DNA of 64,000 nucleotides from Pantoea sp. (lineage in GTDB: Bacteria > Pseudomonadota > Gammaproteobacteria > Enterobacterales > Enterobacteriaceae): NCBI RefSeq assembly GCF_028283705.1, contig NZ_JAPWKD010000015.1:310001-374000 (forward strand), read 5' to 3'. Positions 1-7,777 of this stretch are shown one piece after another. The position numbers and the translations under genes were made by a program. Numbering within the stretch: position 1 is the stretch's first letter; each line of letters opens with the position of its first letter. Under the pieces are notes generated by a model. It was not told the origin of the DNA. It saw only the letters and a program-made list of their open reading frames with translations, and made no database searches.

Positions 1-2
1 AG

Positions 3-896
3 ATGGTGTTATTTAACGGCGGCATTCCGGGGTTGCTGGAAAATAAACATCAGGAGATGGCGCAACGTGATTTAGTGGATTATGCCATCGCTGCCATTCC
101 GGTAATGCAGTCGGGCAGGCCGACACGGAAACTCATTCGGCCAGAATATGAGTCTATTGCCAAACAACTTAAATCACTGCGTATTGATGTGCTGATTATG
201 GCGGGTGGTGATGGTTCACTGCAATTTCTGCATACGCTGAGTGAATTTGGTGTGAATTGTTTTGGCGTCGGCATGACAATTGACAATGACGTATTCGGCA
301 GCGATTACACCATTGGTTTTTCCACCGCCTGCGAACAGGTATTAAAAGAAGTCACGAAGTTACGTAATACCGGTCGTGGTTTGCCGGGGCGGGTATTTAT
401 GGTGGAACTGCTGGGGGGCTACTGTGGTGAGTTAACGCTGCAATCGGCGATTAAATCGAATGCGGATTTTGCTCTGATCCCGGAATGTCAGATTCCGTTG
501 CAGGAGCTGGCGCAGCGCGTCTCGCAGCGTCTGGCGGAACAGAATAGCGTGGTGATGCTGTGCTCTGAAGCCTACACCCGTGAATATTCACCGGGGTTTC
601 AGGGGGCGATTGATACCTTAATTAAACAACTGGAACCGATGATTGGCGTGCGTATCCGTAAAACCATCATCGGTTATGGCCTGCGTAATGGCGATCCCAC
701 CTGTGAGGAAATTTACCAGGGGACCATTATGGCCAGTGAAGTCGCGCGTTGTATTCAGTCGGGAATGCGCAATAAAGCGGTCATTATTAATGGCAGCAAT
801 AAACCGATACCCATTGATTTAATAAGCATGAAAAAACGCCTGGTCGACACCGAAGGGCATCATTACAAACTCGCTAAACAACTGCATATTCTGTGA
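3..896 (+). CDS. 6-phosphofructokinase-like sugar-phosphate kinase (5' end outside window)
   Basis: Cytoplasmic ATP-dependent phosphofructokinase (PfkA superfamily) that would phosphorylate a ketohexose phosphate to a bisphosphate. The visible 297 residues contain the GGDGS nucleotide loop (residues 68-72), the TIDND catalytic motif (92-96, Asp94 as expected base) and an ELLGGYCGELTL block matching the substrate-binding helix. The N-terminal glycine-rich start of the family is missing, and the reading frame is open to the first base, so the ATG at position 3 is probably internal and the gene is cut by the window edge. It precedes a PTS IIB gene by 10 bp, with an aldolase further on, so it likely makes the bisphosphate substrate of that aldolase. 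Sugar specificity is unknown. Confidence 0.85.
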   Translation: MVLFNGGIPGLLENKHQEMAQRDLVDYAIAAIPVMQSGRPTRKLIRPEYESIAKQLKSLRIDVLIMAGGDGSLQFLHTLSEFGVNCFGVGMTIDNDVFGSDYTIGFSTACEQVLKEVTKLRNTGRGLPGRVFMVELLGGYCGELTLQSAIKSNADFALIPECQIPLQELAQRVSQRLAEQNSVVMLCSEAYTREYSPGFQGAIDTLIKQLEPMIGVRIRKTIIGYGLRNGDPTCEEIYQGTIMASEVARCIQSGMRNKAVIINGSNKPIPIDLISMKKRLVDTEGHHYKLAKQLHIL

Positions 897-906
897 GGAG
901 ATAGCC

Positions 907-1221
907 ATGCTGAAAATATTATGTGTATGCGGATGTGGTCTGGGATCCAGTTTCGCCATCGAAATGAGCGCCAAAGCAGTATTAAAAAAGCTGGAAATCG
1001 AGGCGGATATTGATCACACCACCATTTCCGAAGCTAACGCATTTAAATCCGACATCATTTTAACCCAGAAAGCATTTGCCGATGTATTAAATGCCGATGC
1101 CAGCCCGGAACAAATGAAGCGGGTGATTATTCTCAACCGGTTAACGGATAAAGCGGAAATTGAGCAAAAAATCGTGGCATTTATGAAAGAGCACAACATG
1201 AAGGTTGCTAACCATGAATAG
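907..1221 (+). CDS. PTS system IIB component (ascorbate/lactose-type fold)
   Basis: Cytoplasmic phosphocarrier of 104 residues that passes phosphate from IIA to the incoming sugar. The start shows the P-loop CVCGCGLGSS typical of UlaB/SgaB-like IIB proteins, with Cys8 as the expected phosphorylated residue. A GAGGAG ribosome site lies just upstream. The gene overlaps the IIC start by 8 bp, so translation is probably coupled. With the IIC at 1214 and the IIA at 3749 it forms a complete permease. The ascorbate-family IIC suggests a hexulose or sugar-acid type substrate, but the kinase and aldolase neighbours make ascorbate itself unlikely. Confidence 0.9.
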   Translation: MLKILCVCGCGLGSSFAIEMSAKAVLKKLEIEADIDHTTISEANAFKSDIILTQKAFADVLNADASPEQMKRVIILNRLTDKAEIEQKIVAFMKEHNMKVANHE

Positions 1222-2581
1222 TGTGATCAACTTCCTGGTAAAAGATCTGCTGGGGCAGGCATCGATTCTGATTGCCTTTATTGCCCTGGTCGGTTTGTTA
1301 CTACAAAAAAAATCAGCAGGCAAGGTGGTGGAAGGCACCTTTAAAACGCTGCTCGGTTTCTTAATTATGATGGCCGGTATAAACATTATTGTTGGCACGC
1401 TGACCTTCCTCAACACCATCTTTACCCACGGCTTTGGCATGCAGGGTTATATCACCGACGTTGCTGCGATTGCCGGGTTAGCGAACCGCGAGCTGGGTTC
1501 AGAAGTGGCGCTGACGCTGTTGGTGATCTTTATCGTCAACATCATTATTGCCCGTCTGACACCGTTCAAATACATCTTCCTTACCGGACAGGCGCTGCTG
1601 TGGATGGCGACCATCGGTGCGGTGATCGGCTACAAAGCGGGGCTGACAGGCTTACCTCTGATCCTTACCGGCGGCATTTTTGGTGGCGTAATGGCGGTGG
1701 TGATGCCCGCGCTGGCACAACCCGTGGTGCGACGCATTACCGACTCGGACGACGTTGCCCTCGGCCACTTCTGCACCATTGGCTATCTGGTGACGGCGGC
1801 GGTGGCGAAGGTGGTGGGCAAAGGATCGCGTTCTACCGAAGACCTGAAGCTGCCGGATAACTTCAAATTTCTCCAGGACACCTATTTGTCGATGGCGGTG
1901 GTGATGGTGCCGATGTACCTGATCCCAGCGGTAGCAGCAGGCCCGGCATTTATCGCCCAGTACAGCAACGGTATGAACTACCTGATGTATGCCTTTATGC
2001 AGTCGATTCAGTTCGTGGCCGGGGTGTTTGTGCTGTATAGCGGCGTGCGTCTGCTGCTGAATGAGCTGGTCCCGGCATTTCGCGGCATCGCCATGCGCAT
2101 CGTGCCGGATGCCAAACCGGCGCTCGATTGCCCGGTGATGTTCCCTTATGCGCCAAACGCGGTGATCGTCGGCTTCCTTGCCACTACCCTGGGTTCCGTC
2201 GTCGGCATGCTGGTGTTCCCGATGTTTGGTCTGGCGATGATTTTGCCCGGCCTGCTGACTAACTTCTTTGCCGGTGGCACGGCCGGGGTGTTTGGTAACG
2301 CACTCGGCGGCCGTCGTGGTGCGATGATCGGCGGTTTTGTCCACGGCCTGTTTATTACGCTGCTGCCCGCGATTCTGGTGCCGATGCTGGAAAGCTACGG
2401 TTTTACCGGCGTGACCTTCAGCGATTCGGATGTCATCAGTACCGGCCTGGTACTCGGTCATGCGTTCCAGAATAACTGGCTGTTCGTCGCCCTGTTTATT
2501 GTCTTCATCACCCTGATCGCCTGGTTTGTTAACGGAAAATCTACGAAACCTCACGAGGAAAATATTCATGAAACTTTATAA
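1214..2581 (+). CDS. PTS system IIC membrane component, ascorbate (UlaA/SgaT) family
   Basis: Inner-membrane sugar channel of 455 residues with about ten or eleven hydrophobic segments. The opening (ASILIAFIALVGLLLQKK, then a GTFKTLLGFLIM stretch) and the late GNALGGRRGAMIGG loop fit the UlaA/SgaT IIC family. I chose the ATG at 1214 rather than the TTG three codons upstream because it gives the usual N-terminus and an 8-bp overlap with IIB. Its 3' end overlaps the aldolase start by 14 bp. The whole run is a tightly packed operon, so co-expression is very likely. Substrate unknown. Confidence 0.9.
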   Translation: MNSVINFLVKDLLGQASILIAFIALVGLLLQKKSAGKVVEGTFKTLLGFLIMMAGINIIVGTLTFLNTIFTHGFGMQGYITDVAAIAGLANRELGSEVALTLLVIFIVNIIIARLTPFKYIFLTGQALLWMATIGAVIGYKAGLTGLPLILTGGIFGGVMAVVMPALAQPVVRRITDSDDVALGHFCTIGYLVTAAVAKVVGKGSRSTEDLKLPDNFKFLQDTYLSMAVVMVPMYLIPAVAAGPAFIAQYSNGMNYLMYAFMQSIQFVAGVFVLYSGVRLLLNELVPAFRGIAMRIVPDAKPALDCPVMFPYAPNAVIVGFLATTLGSVVGMLVFPMFGLAMILPGLLTNFFAGGTAGVFGNALGGRRGAMIGGFVHGLFITLLPAILVPMLESYGFTGVTFSDSDVISTGLVLGHAFQNNWLFVALFIVFITLIAWFVNGKSTKPHEENIHETL

Positions 2582-3410
2582 CTTTACCGATCTGTTACAG
2601 GTGGCTAAACAACGTGAATTTAAAGCGCTCGGATCTTTTAATTTGCACTGTCTGGAAATGTTACCGGCTTATTTTAAAGCGGCAGAAAAAACCAACAGCC
2701 CATTAATGATTCAGATCTCCACCGGTACGGCGAAATATCTCGGTCATAAATTGCTGGTCGATGCGATTTGCTCACTGGCAGAAAGTAAAAATGTACCTAC
2801 CTGCCTGCATCTCGATCACTGTTCTGATCTTGATGCGATCCAGACAGCGCTGGATGCGGGTTTCAGTTCAGTGATGTATGACGGTTCGCATCTGCCGATT
2901 GAAGAGAATATTTCCAATACGCGTAAAGTGATTGATATGGCGCGCCCGTTACATGTGTCGGTCGAAGCGGAACTGGGGGCGATTGGCGGCTCAGAAGATG
3001 GTAAATCGGTGGAAATGAACGAAACCTCTTTCACCACGGTCGACGATGCCAAACGCTTTGTGGATGAAACCGGCGTCGATATGTTAGCCATCTCCATCGG
3101 CACGGTGCATGGTCTCTACACCGGTAAAGCGCATATCCAGCATCAGCGCCTGGCAGATATCACCGAAGCGACCCATACACCGCTGGTGCTGCACGGTGGC
3201 ACCGGCGTCAGTGATGAAGATATGCGTCTGGCGGTGCGCAGCGGCATTGAAAAAGTGAACGTCGGCACAGAAATGAACGTGCAATGGGTGGCGCGCTGTA
3301 AACAGACGTTCGAAAAGGGCAAAGTAAACGACAGCGTGCGCAATTTTCTGGTGCCCGCTAACGATGCCGTTACTGATGTATTGGTCGAAAAAATTCAGTT
3401 GTTCCGCTGA
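2568..3410 (+). CDS. Class II (zinc) fructose/tagatose-bisphosphate aldolase family
   Basis: Cytoplasmic aldolase of 280 residues expected to split a ketose 1,6-bisphosphate into dihydroxyacetone phosphate and glyceraldehyde 3-phosphate. Visible family signatures are HLDH (residues 81-84, with Asp83 catalytic and His84 a zinc ligand), VEAELGAIGG, a second zinc histidine region before TGK, HGGTG, and NVGTEM near the phosphate site. Length fits GatY/KbaY-type enzymes. The start is the ATG 14 bp inside the IIC end; the ATG-less upstream extension has no family match. Paired with the PFK-like enzyme it completes a PTS, kinase, aldolase route. Which epimer (fructose, tagatose, sorbose or other) it handles cannot be told. 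Confidence 0.88.
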   Translation: MKLYNFTDLLQVAKQREFKALGSFNLHCLEMLPAYFKAAEKTNSPLMIQISTGTAKYLGHKLLVDAICSLAESKNVPTCLHLDHCSDLDAIQTALDAGFSSVMYDGSHLPIEENISNTRKVIDMARPLHVSVEAELGAIGGSEDGKSVEMNETSFTTVDDAKRFVDETGVDMLAISIGTVHGLYTGKAHIQHQRLADITEATHTPLVLHGGTGVSDEDMRLAVRSGIEKVNVGTEMNVQWVARCKQTFEKGKVNDSVRNFLVPANDAVTDVLVEKIQLFR

Positions 3411-3469
3411 GTATCTTTCATGACGTATTAACCTGAGGTGCCCTGGCACCATTCGGGGCAGGAGACGCT

Positions 3470-3739
3470 ATGTTTGGATTCAGGAAAAAGGCCTCTGAGA
3501 ATAAAGGGGCGGACGAACAGGAAATAGATCGTCAGGCTGAAAGCATCAGCGAGAAAATAACCACGCTGGAGCAGGAACTGGCAAATAATCCGCGCGCGGG
3601 TGAAACGCAAAAACAATTAATGCTGGAATATAATCGGGCATTAAGTTTATTTGCCAAAAGCCGCCGTTTTCGTCAGGAGATTGATCCGCTGTTCGTCAAA
3701 ATCGATGAGCTGCGCAATACCATTCGCAAATCGATTTAA
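3470..3739 (+). CDS. Small coiled-coil protein of unknown function in a PTS operon
   Basis: I do not recognise this 89-residue protein. It is highly charged, starts MFGFRKKASENKGAD, and from about residue 20 to the end has heptad-like spacing of Leu/Ile in a Glu/Gln/Arg-rich background, which suggests one or two long helices. No signal peptide or membrane segment. The ATG has a GGAGAC ribosome site at good spacing and sits 59 bp after the aldolase and 9 bp before IIA, so it belongs to the operon. It could be a small regulator or scaffold of the PTS or kinase; that is only inference. Confidence 0.7.
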   Translation: MFGFRKKASENKGADEQEIDRQAESISEKITTLEQELANNPRAGETQKQLMLEYNRALSLFAKSRRFRQEIDPLFVKIDELRNTIRKSI

Positions 3740-3748
3740 GGAGGAGGC

Positions 3749-4186
3749 ATGAGCATCAAACAACTGTTGCAGGAGGCGAATGCTATTCAGGTGGGCATTG
3801 ACGCCCGCGACTGGCGTGAGGTGATTACGCTGGCTGCACAGCCACTGGTCAGCGGGGGGTATGTCAAAGCCTCCTACCCGGAGGCGGTGATCGCCAACAC
3901 CCTGACGCACGGTGCGTACTATGTGTTTGAAGAGGGGATTGCTATCCCCCACGCGCGACCGGAAACTGGCGTGCTGAAGGATTGTTTCAGCCTGATGGTG
4001 CTGGAGGAACCGATATCCTTTGCCGGGAGTGACAAGGCGGATATTGTCATCATGTTCGGTGCGCGCGATAGCAACGCGCATATCGAAGAGGGGATTCGCG
4101 CCATTGTTACCCTGCTTGAGGACGAAGAAACGCTGGTGAGGCTGCGCAAGGCCGCCAGTGCCGCGGAGGTCATCGATATCCTATGA
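3749..4186 (+). CDS. PTS system IIA component (mannitol/fructose/ascorbate type)
   Basis: Soluble phosphocarrier of 145 residues that takes phosphate from HPr and passes it to IIB. The GIAIPHARPE block with His68 is the classical phosphorylation site of the PTS_EIIA_2 family (UlaC-like). A GGAGGAGG ribosome site precedes the ATG. It is separated from IIB and IIC by the aldolase and the small coiled-coil gene, and overlaps the following P-loop kinase by 4 bp (ATGA). Confidence 0.9.
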   Translation: MSIKQLLQEANAIQVGIDARDWREVITLAAQPLVSGGYVKASYPEAVIANTLTHGAYYVFEEGIAIPHARPETGVLKDCFSLMVLEEPISFAGSDKADIVIMFGARDSNAHIEEGIRAIVTLLEDEETLVRLRKAASAAEVIDIL

Positions 4187-4761
4187 CGACGCTCACTGAA
4201 GAGAAATGTGTGGTGCTGGTCAACGGCATCCCGGCTTCCGGCAAAAGCACCCTGGCGCGCAGTGTGGCGCAGCGCTTTGGCTTACCGGTGCTGACGCTGG
4301 ATAGTCTGAAGGAACCGTTTATGGCCAGCTTTGCGCCGGTGGATCGCCTGCGTAATCGTCAACTTGGCTGTGCGGCCTATCAGGCGATCTGGAAGATCGT
4401 CGCCCAGGCACCGGCCAGCTGTGTTTACCTGATTGATGCGTGGTTTGGTTTTCAGCCGAAAGCGGTACTGGAGGAGGGGTTGCAAAGTGCAGGGGTGACG
4501 CGGGTGCTGGAGCTATGGATGGCAATCTCACCGGATGAGGTGGTGGCGCGCTATCAGGCGCGCCTGGCACAGCGAATGCCGGGGCATCCGGGGGCAGAAT
4601 ACTTACCCGAGCTGCGGCAACTGGCTGAACGCGCGCAGCCGATGGCGCTGGGTCCGGTGTTGCAGCTGGATGCCTGCGCACCGGACGAGGCCGCTGCACA
4701 GGCGTGGTTACAGCGTCAGTTGCAGCGTCAGCCTGCGCGTTCGCTATCGGTATCCGGGTGA
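4183..4761 (+). CDS. P-loop NTPase, predicted small-molecule kinase
   Basis: Protein of 192 residues with a clear Walker A (GIPASGKST, residues 15-23) directly after a hydrophobic strand, like AAA_33/zeta-type and gluconokinase-like kinases. A DSLKEP segment about 20 residues later sits where such kinases hold the substrate-binding Asp. It overlaps IIA by 4 bp and is the last gene of the PTS operon, so a sugar or sugar-phosphate could be the substrate, but the exact acceptor is not visible. The last 34 bp overlap the convergent dehydrogenase gene at 4728-5591. Confidence 0.75.
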   Translation: MTTLTEEKCVVLVNGIPASGKSTLARSVAQRFGLPVLTLDSLKEPFMASFAPVDRLRNRQLGCAAYQAIWKIVAQAPASCVYLIDAWFGFQPKAVLEEGLQSAGVTRVLELWMAISPDEVVARYQARLAQRMPGHPGAEYLPELRQLAERAQPMALGPVLQLDACAPDEAAAQAWLQRQLQRQPARSLSVSG

Positions 4762-5591
4762 AAAAAGCTTGCCAGCAAGGCGCTGAGTTGCTGATCGCCT
4801 TTGCGGTCCGCCGCCAGCTGGCGACAAATATCCCCCAGTGCCTGATAGAGGCGATCGGTTGCCAGCTCACCCTGGTTGAGCGTGGCAATCTCATCCATTT
4901 CCGCCGCCCAGCGCCAGGCTTTTGGCAGCATATCCGGGGCGGCTTTTTCCATCCTTTTCAGCATGGCTGCCTGGCTTTCTGCCATCTCTTCACGTAACGC
5001 ATCGGCCGCGCCAACCCGGCTGGCATTTATCAGCATCGCCGACGTGAGCAGGGTGATGCCTTTATTGATCCCGGCGTAAGACATCTTCAGCGCCGATGCG
5101 GCACCGTTTTCCGCAGTCATGATCCGCACCCGCAGGCCCAAATCACTCAGTGCTGCTAACTGGCTGGCATGCGGACCGGAAAACCAGAAGCGTGGCCCGG
5201 CGGGATTGTTCTCTCCCGGTGGCAGACCAATGATCGCGCCATCGACAAAAGGTGTGCCGGTGGCCTCAATCACCGCTGCCACCTGGAGCAGCGTTTCCGG
5301 GCTGATGGCATTGCAATCGACATACAACGGCTTATGGGTGGCGGCGGCTAAATGTGGTGCCATCTGCTGCGCCCAACTGAGAGCCGATTCCGGCGGCAGG
5401 ATGGAAAAAATAATATCCGCCTCGCAGAGCGCGGCTTCACTGGCATCGTTGATCTGTGCGGCACGCGCGCGTTGTTGGGAATCGGCAGAACGCTGGCTTA
5501 ACGGGCTGATGACGCGGGCACCGTGCCGGGTCAGCACTGCCGCAACTGCCGCGCCCATTGCACCCGGTGCGGCAAAGGCAAGGGTTTTCAT
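4728..5591 (-). CDS. NAD(P)-dependent beta-hydroxyacid dehydrogenase-like protein, DUF1932 C-terminus
   Basis: Cytoplasmic oxidoreductase of 287 residues related to 6-phosphogluconate/3-hydroxyisobutyrate dehydrogenases. The N-terminus has a Rossmann strand and APGAMGAAVA turn, then SILPP, and the middle holds SALKMSYAGINKG, which carries the conserved Lys and Asn of the family. The C-terminal helical part resembles DUF1932. It is the last minus-strand gene before the PTS operon and overlaps it tail-to-tail by 34 bp. It lies beside KdgF- and DhuI-like genes, so a sugar-acid intermediate is a reasonable substrate, but none can be named. Confidence 0.75.
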   Translation of the reverse strand: MKTLAFAAPGAMGAAVAAVLTRHGARVISPLSQRSADSQQRARAAQINDASEAALCEADIIFSILPPESALSWAQQMAPHLAAATHKPLYVDCNAISPETLLQVAAVIEATGTPFVDGAIIGLPPGENNPAGPRFWFSGPHASQLAALSDLGLRVRIMTAENGAASALKMSYAGINKGITLLTSAMLINASRVGAADALREEMAESQAAMLKRMEKAAPDMLPKAWRWAAEMDEIATLNQGELATDRLYQALGDICRQLAADRKGDQQLSALLASFFHPDTDSERAG

Positions 5592-5761
5592 GATGTGATC
5601 TCACGGGAGTTAAAGAATTGAGTGTGGCTGTATTTTGGTCTGACGGACGTCACTCTTTGGTTACAAAGCATGTTTCGTCAATGCAGATACGCCAGCATCC
5701 ACCAGGCTTTTGTGATGCTGATCTCAGTTCACCCGATATATCGTCAAACATGGAGAAGGTT
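5592..5761. other. Divergent intergenic region between dehydrogenase and SDR
   Basis: 170 bp holding the promoters of the minus-strand dehydrogenase and the plus-strand SDR. I found no convincing KdgR box or other clear operator here. A GGAGAAGG ribosome site directly precedes the ATG at 5762 and decides that start over an ATG 12 bp upstream. Confidence 0.5.
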
Positions 5762-6556
5762 ATGAAAATCGATCTACACGGCAAGACAGCGTTAATCACC
5801 GCATCCACCGGCGGCATTGGTTTTGCCATCGCTCAGGGCCTGGCAGAGAGCGGGGCAGAAGTGGTGCTGAATGGACGCAGTGAGGAATCCGTCAGCCGGG
5901 CGCGGGAAAAACTCAATGCTGTCGTGGTGGGGGCCAAAGTCCATACTTTTATCGCCGATTTGGGCAGTGCGCAGGGTGTCGATACCTTGCTGAAAGGATT
6001 ACCCGCCATCGATATTCTGGTGAATAACGCCGGGATTTACGGACCAAAAGATTTTTTTGCCACCGACGACGACACCTGGGAAGCGTACTGGCAGACCAAC
6101 GTGATGTCTGGTGTGCGACTGTCGCGGGCATTGCTGCCGGATATGGTGAAAAAAGGCTGGGGTCGCGTGGTATTTATCTCGTCAGAATCGGCACGCAATA
6201 TTCCGGCCGACATGGTGCATTACGGCGTGAGCAAAACCGCACAGCTGTCGCTGGCACGCGGGCTGGCGAAAGTAGTAGCGGGTTCCGGGGTGACGGTGAA
6301 CAGCGTATTACCTGGCCCGACCCTCTCCGACGGCTTTGCCACCATGATGGAAGCAGAGGTGAAACGCACCGGCAAATCGCTGGAGACGCTGGCAAAAGAG
6401 TTTGTGATGAGCCAGCGACCGAGTTCGGTGATTCAGCGTGCCGCCACCGTCGAAGAGGTGGCGAATATGGTGGTGTATGTCTGTTCTACCCAGGCATCAG
6501 CCACCTCCGGTGCCGCGCTGCGTGTCGATGGCGGCGTGGTGGATGATATTGTGTAG
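5762..6556 (+). CDS. Short-chain dehydrogenase/reductase (SDR)
   Basis: Cytoplasmic NAD(P)-dependent oxidoreductase of 264 residues. The classical SDR elements are all present: TASTGGIG cofactor turn (13-20), NNAG (88-91), catalytic Ser140/141, Tyr154 and Lys158 in YGVSK. A long upstream in-frame extension exists but the strong GGAGAAGG site places the start at 5762. In the context of KdgF and a DhuI-like isomerase it could play the DhuD/KduD role (reduction of a deoxy-diketo-uronate), or oxidise another sugar acid. The family is too broad to fix the substrate. Confidence 0.8.
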   Translation: MKIDLHGKTALITASTGGIGFAIAQGLAESGAEVVLNGRSEESVSRAREKLNAVVVGAKVHTFIADLGSAQGVDTLLKGLPAIDILVNNAGIYGPKDFFATDDDTWEAYWQTNVMSGVRLSRALLPDMVKKGWGRVVFISSESARNIPADMVHYGVSKTAQLSLARGLAKVVAGSGVTVNSVLPGPTLSDGFATMMEAEVKRTGKSLETLAKEFVMSQRPSSVIQRAATVEEVANMVVYVCSTQASATSGAALRVDGGVVDDIV

Positions 6557-6598
6557 TCCATAAAACCCGCGCGATTATCGCATAATCATACGATTCCA

Positions 6599-6922
6599 TT
6601 AACTGAGAAAATCCTCACGCTGCGGGGTAAAGGTATCCAGCAGCGTGCCTGCCTCCAGACAGACGCAGCCGTGTACCACATCCGGTGCTTTATACAATGT
6701 ATCTCCGGCACTGACCTCTTTAGTGACGCCATTGATGGTGAAAGCAAAGCGACCAGAAAGTACATAGGTCAGTTGCTCGTGCGGATGCTGATGCAGTGGG
6801 CCGACGGCTTCTTTTGCAAAACTCACCTCAACTGCCATCATGCGGCCGCCGTGCGCCAGCACCCGGCGGGTGACACCGTTACCCAAATCCTCAACCTGTG
6901 TGGCATCGCGGTAGATAAACAT
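6599..6922 (-). CDS. kdgF: KdgF, cupin that linearises unsaturated uronates
   Basis: Small metal-dependent cupin of 107 residues. KdgF converts 4,5-unsaturated galacturonate released from pectin to its linear deoxy-keto form (known for the family). The sequence shows the cupin ligands HQHPHEQ (His44, His46, Gln50) and His84, and the C-terminal CVCLEAGTLLDTFTPQREDF block that I recognise as KdgF-specific, with a D-x-F-x3-R arrangement (Asp96, Phe98, Arg102) matching the reported active-site residues. Start chosen at the ATG after a GAGGAG site; the 15-residue extension upstream is poor. Divergent from the DhuI-like gene across a KdgR box. Confidence 0.88.
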   Translation of the reverse strand: MFIYRDATQVEDLGNGVTRRVLAHGGRMMAVEVSFAKEAVGPLHQHPHEQLTYVLSGRFAFTINGVTKEVSAGDTLYKAPDVVHGCVCLEAGTLLDTFTPQREDFLS

Positions 6923-7013
6923 GGTTGCTCCTCGCGTATTGTCTCGCTGTTGTGTGAGCGATCTCACAACTAAAAAGGGTTTTCACTGCTGCATTTTAGC
7001 GTCCTTTGATTAA

Positions 7014-7032
7014 AATGAAACGGTGTTTCAAT
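7014..7032. promoter_or_regulatory. KdgR box between kdgF and the DhuI-like gene
   Basis: The 19-mer AATGAAACGGTGTTTCAAT matches the KdgR consensus AATRAAAYRNYRTTTYATT at 18 of 19 positions and is the core of a longer near-perfect palindrome (7009-7037). It lies 20 bp before the DhuI-like start and about 90 bp before kdgF, so the IclR-family repressor KdgR could control both. No kdgR gene is in the window. Confidence 0.82.
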
Positions 7033-7051
7033 TTAATATGAAGGATGGATC

Positions 7052-7690
7052 ATGAAAATTGCGTTAATGATGGAAAACAGCCAGGCAGCGAAAAACGCTA
7101 TCGTACTGAAAGAACTGGAGTCAGTGGCACAGCCGCTGGGCCATCAGGTATTTAACGTTGGTATGAGCGACGAGCAGGACCATCATCTTACCTATATTCA
7201 TCTCGGTATCATGGCCAGCGCACTGCTGAACAGCGGCGCGGTGGATTTTGTTATCGCCGGTTGCGGGACCGGGCAGGGCGCACTGATGTCGCTGAATATC
7301 CATCCTGGCGTGGTGTGCGGCTACTGTATTGATCCGGCCGACGCCTGGCTGTTTGCGCAAATCAACAACGGTAATGCGTTGTCGCTGCCGTTCGCCAAAG
7401 GCTTTGGCTGGGGTGCGGAACTCAACCTGCATTTCATCTTCGAAAAAGCCTTTACCGGTGCGAAAGGGCTGGGCTACCCGCCAGAGCGCCGCGAGCCGCA
7501 GGTGCGCAACGCCGGGGTGCTGAACCAGGTAAAAGCGGCAGTGAACAAGGAAAATTATCTCGATACACTGCGCGCCATTGACCCGGAACTGGTGAAAACT
7601 GCCCTGAGCGGTCCGCGTCTCCAGCACTGCCTGTTCGAACATGGACAAAACGACGAGATCGTGCGTTTTGTGCGTGAGGTTGTGGCCTGA
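7052..7690 (+). CDS. dhuI: RpiB/LacAB-family isomerase, probable DhuI (deoxy-hexosulose-uronate ketol-isomerase)
   Basis: Cytoplasmic sugar isomerase of 212 residues. The RpiB/LacAB fold is shown by the MKIAL start, AVDFVIAGCGTGQGALM and the FAKGFGWGAEL block. The length and the C-terminal extension fit the DhuI branch, which interconverts 4-deoxy-L-threo-5-hexosulose uronate and its 3-deoxy-2,5-diketo isomer, replacing KduI. This assignment rests on remembered similarity to streptococcal DhuI and on context: it is divergent from kdgF with a KdgR box 20 bp upstream. Plain ribose-5-phosphate isomerase is less likely because of the extra C-terminus and the neighbourhood. Confidence 0.72.
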   Translation: MKIALMMENSQAAKNAIVLKELESVAQPLGHQVFNVGMSDEQDHHLTYIHLGIMASALLNSGAVDFVIAGCGTGQGALMSLNIHPGVVCGYCIDPADAWLFAQINNGNALSLPFAKGFGWGAELNLHFIFEKAFTGAKGLGYPPERREPQVRNAGVLNQVKAAVNKENYLDTLRAIDPELVKTALSGPRLQHCLFEHGQNDEIVRFVREVVA

Positions 7691-7711
7691 TTCGGGTTTT
7701 TCCATAAACGA

Positions 7712-7770
7712 CGCGTGATAAATCGTGCCGCTACAACCTGTGAAGAACCGTAGCGGCGCGATTTATCGCG
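7712..7770. repeat. Paired REP-like palindromes (GTAGCGGCGCGATTTATCGCG family)
   Basis: Two inverted copies, CGCGTGATAAATCGTGCCGCTAC (written as its parts, 7712-7734) and GTAGCGGCGCGATTTATCGCG (7750-7770), separated by 15 bp. They lie between convergent genes and could fold into a long hairpin acting as a terminator or mRNA-stabilising element. The same family recurs five more times in the window. Confidence 0.85.
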
Positions 7771-7777
7771 TATGACA

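Noticed and set aside
1652..2569. 305-residue antisense open frame opposite the PTS IIC gene
   Set aside because: His/Gln/Arg-rich composition typical of a reverse-complement shadow of a GC-rich membrane protein; no family motif or ribosome site.
4319..4894. 191-residue antisense frame over the P-loop kinase
   Set aside because: Pro/Arg/Ala-rich composition, no motif, and it overlaps two well-supported genes.
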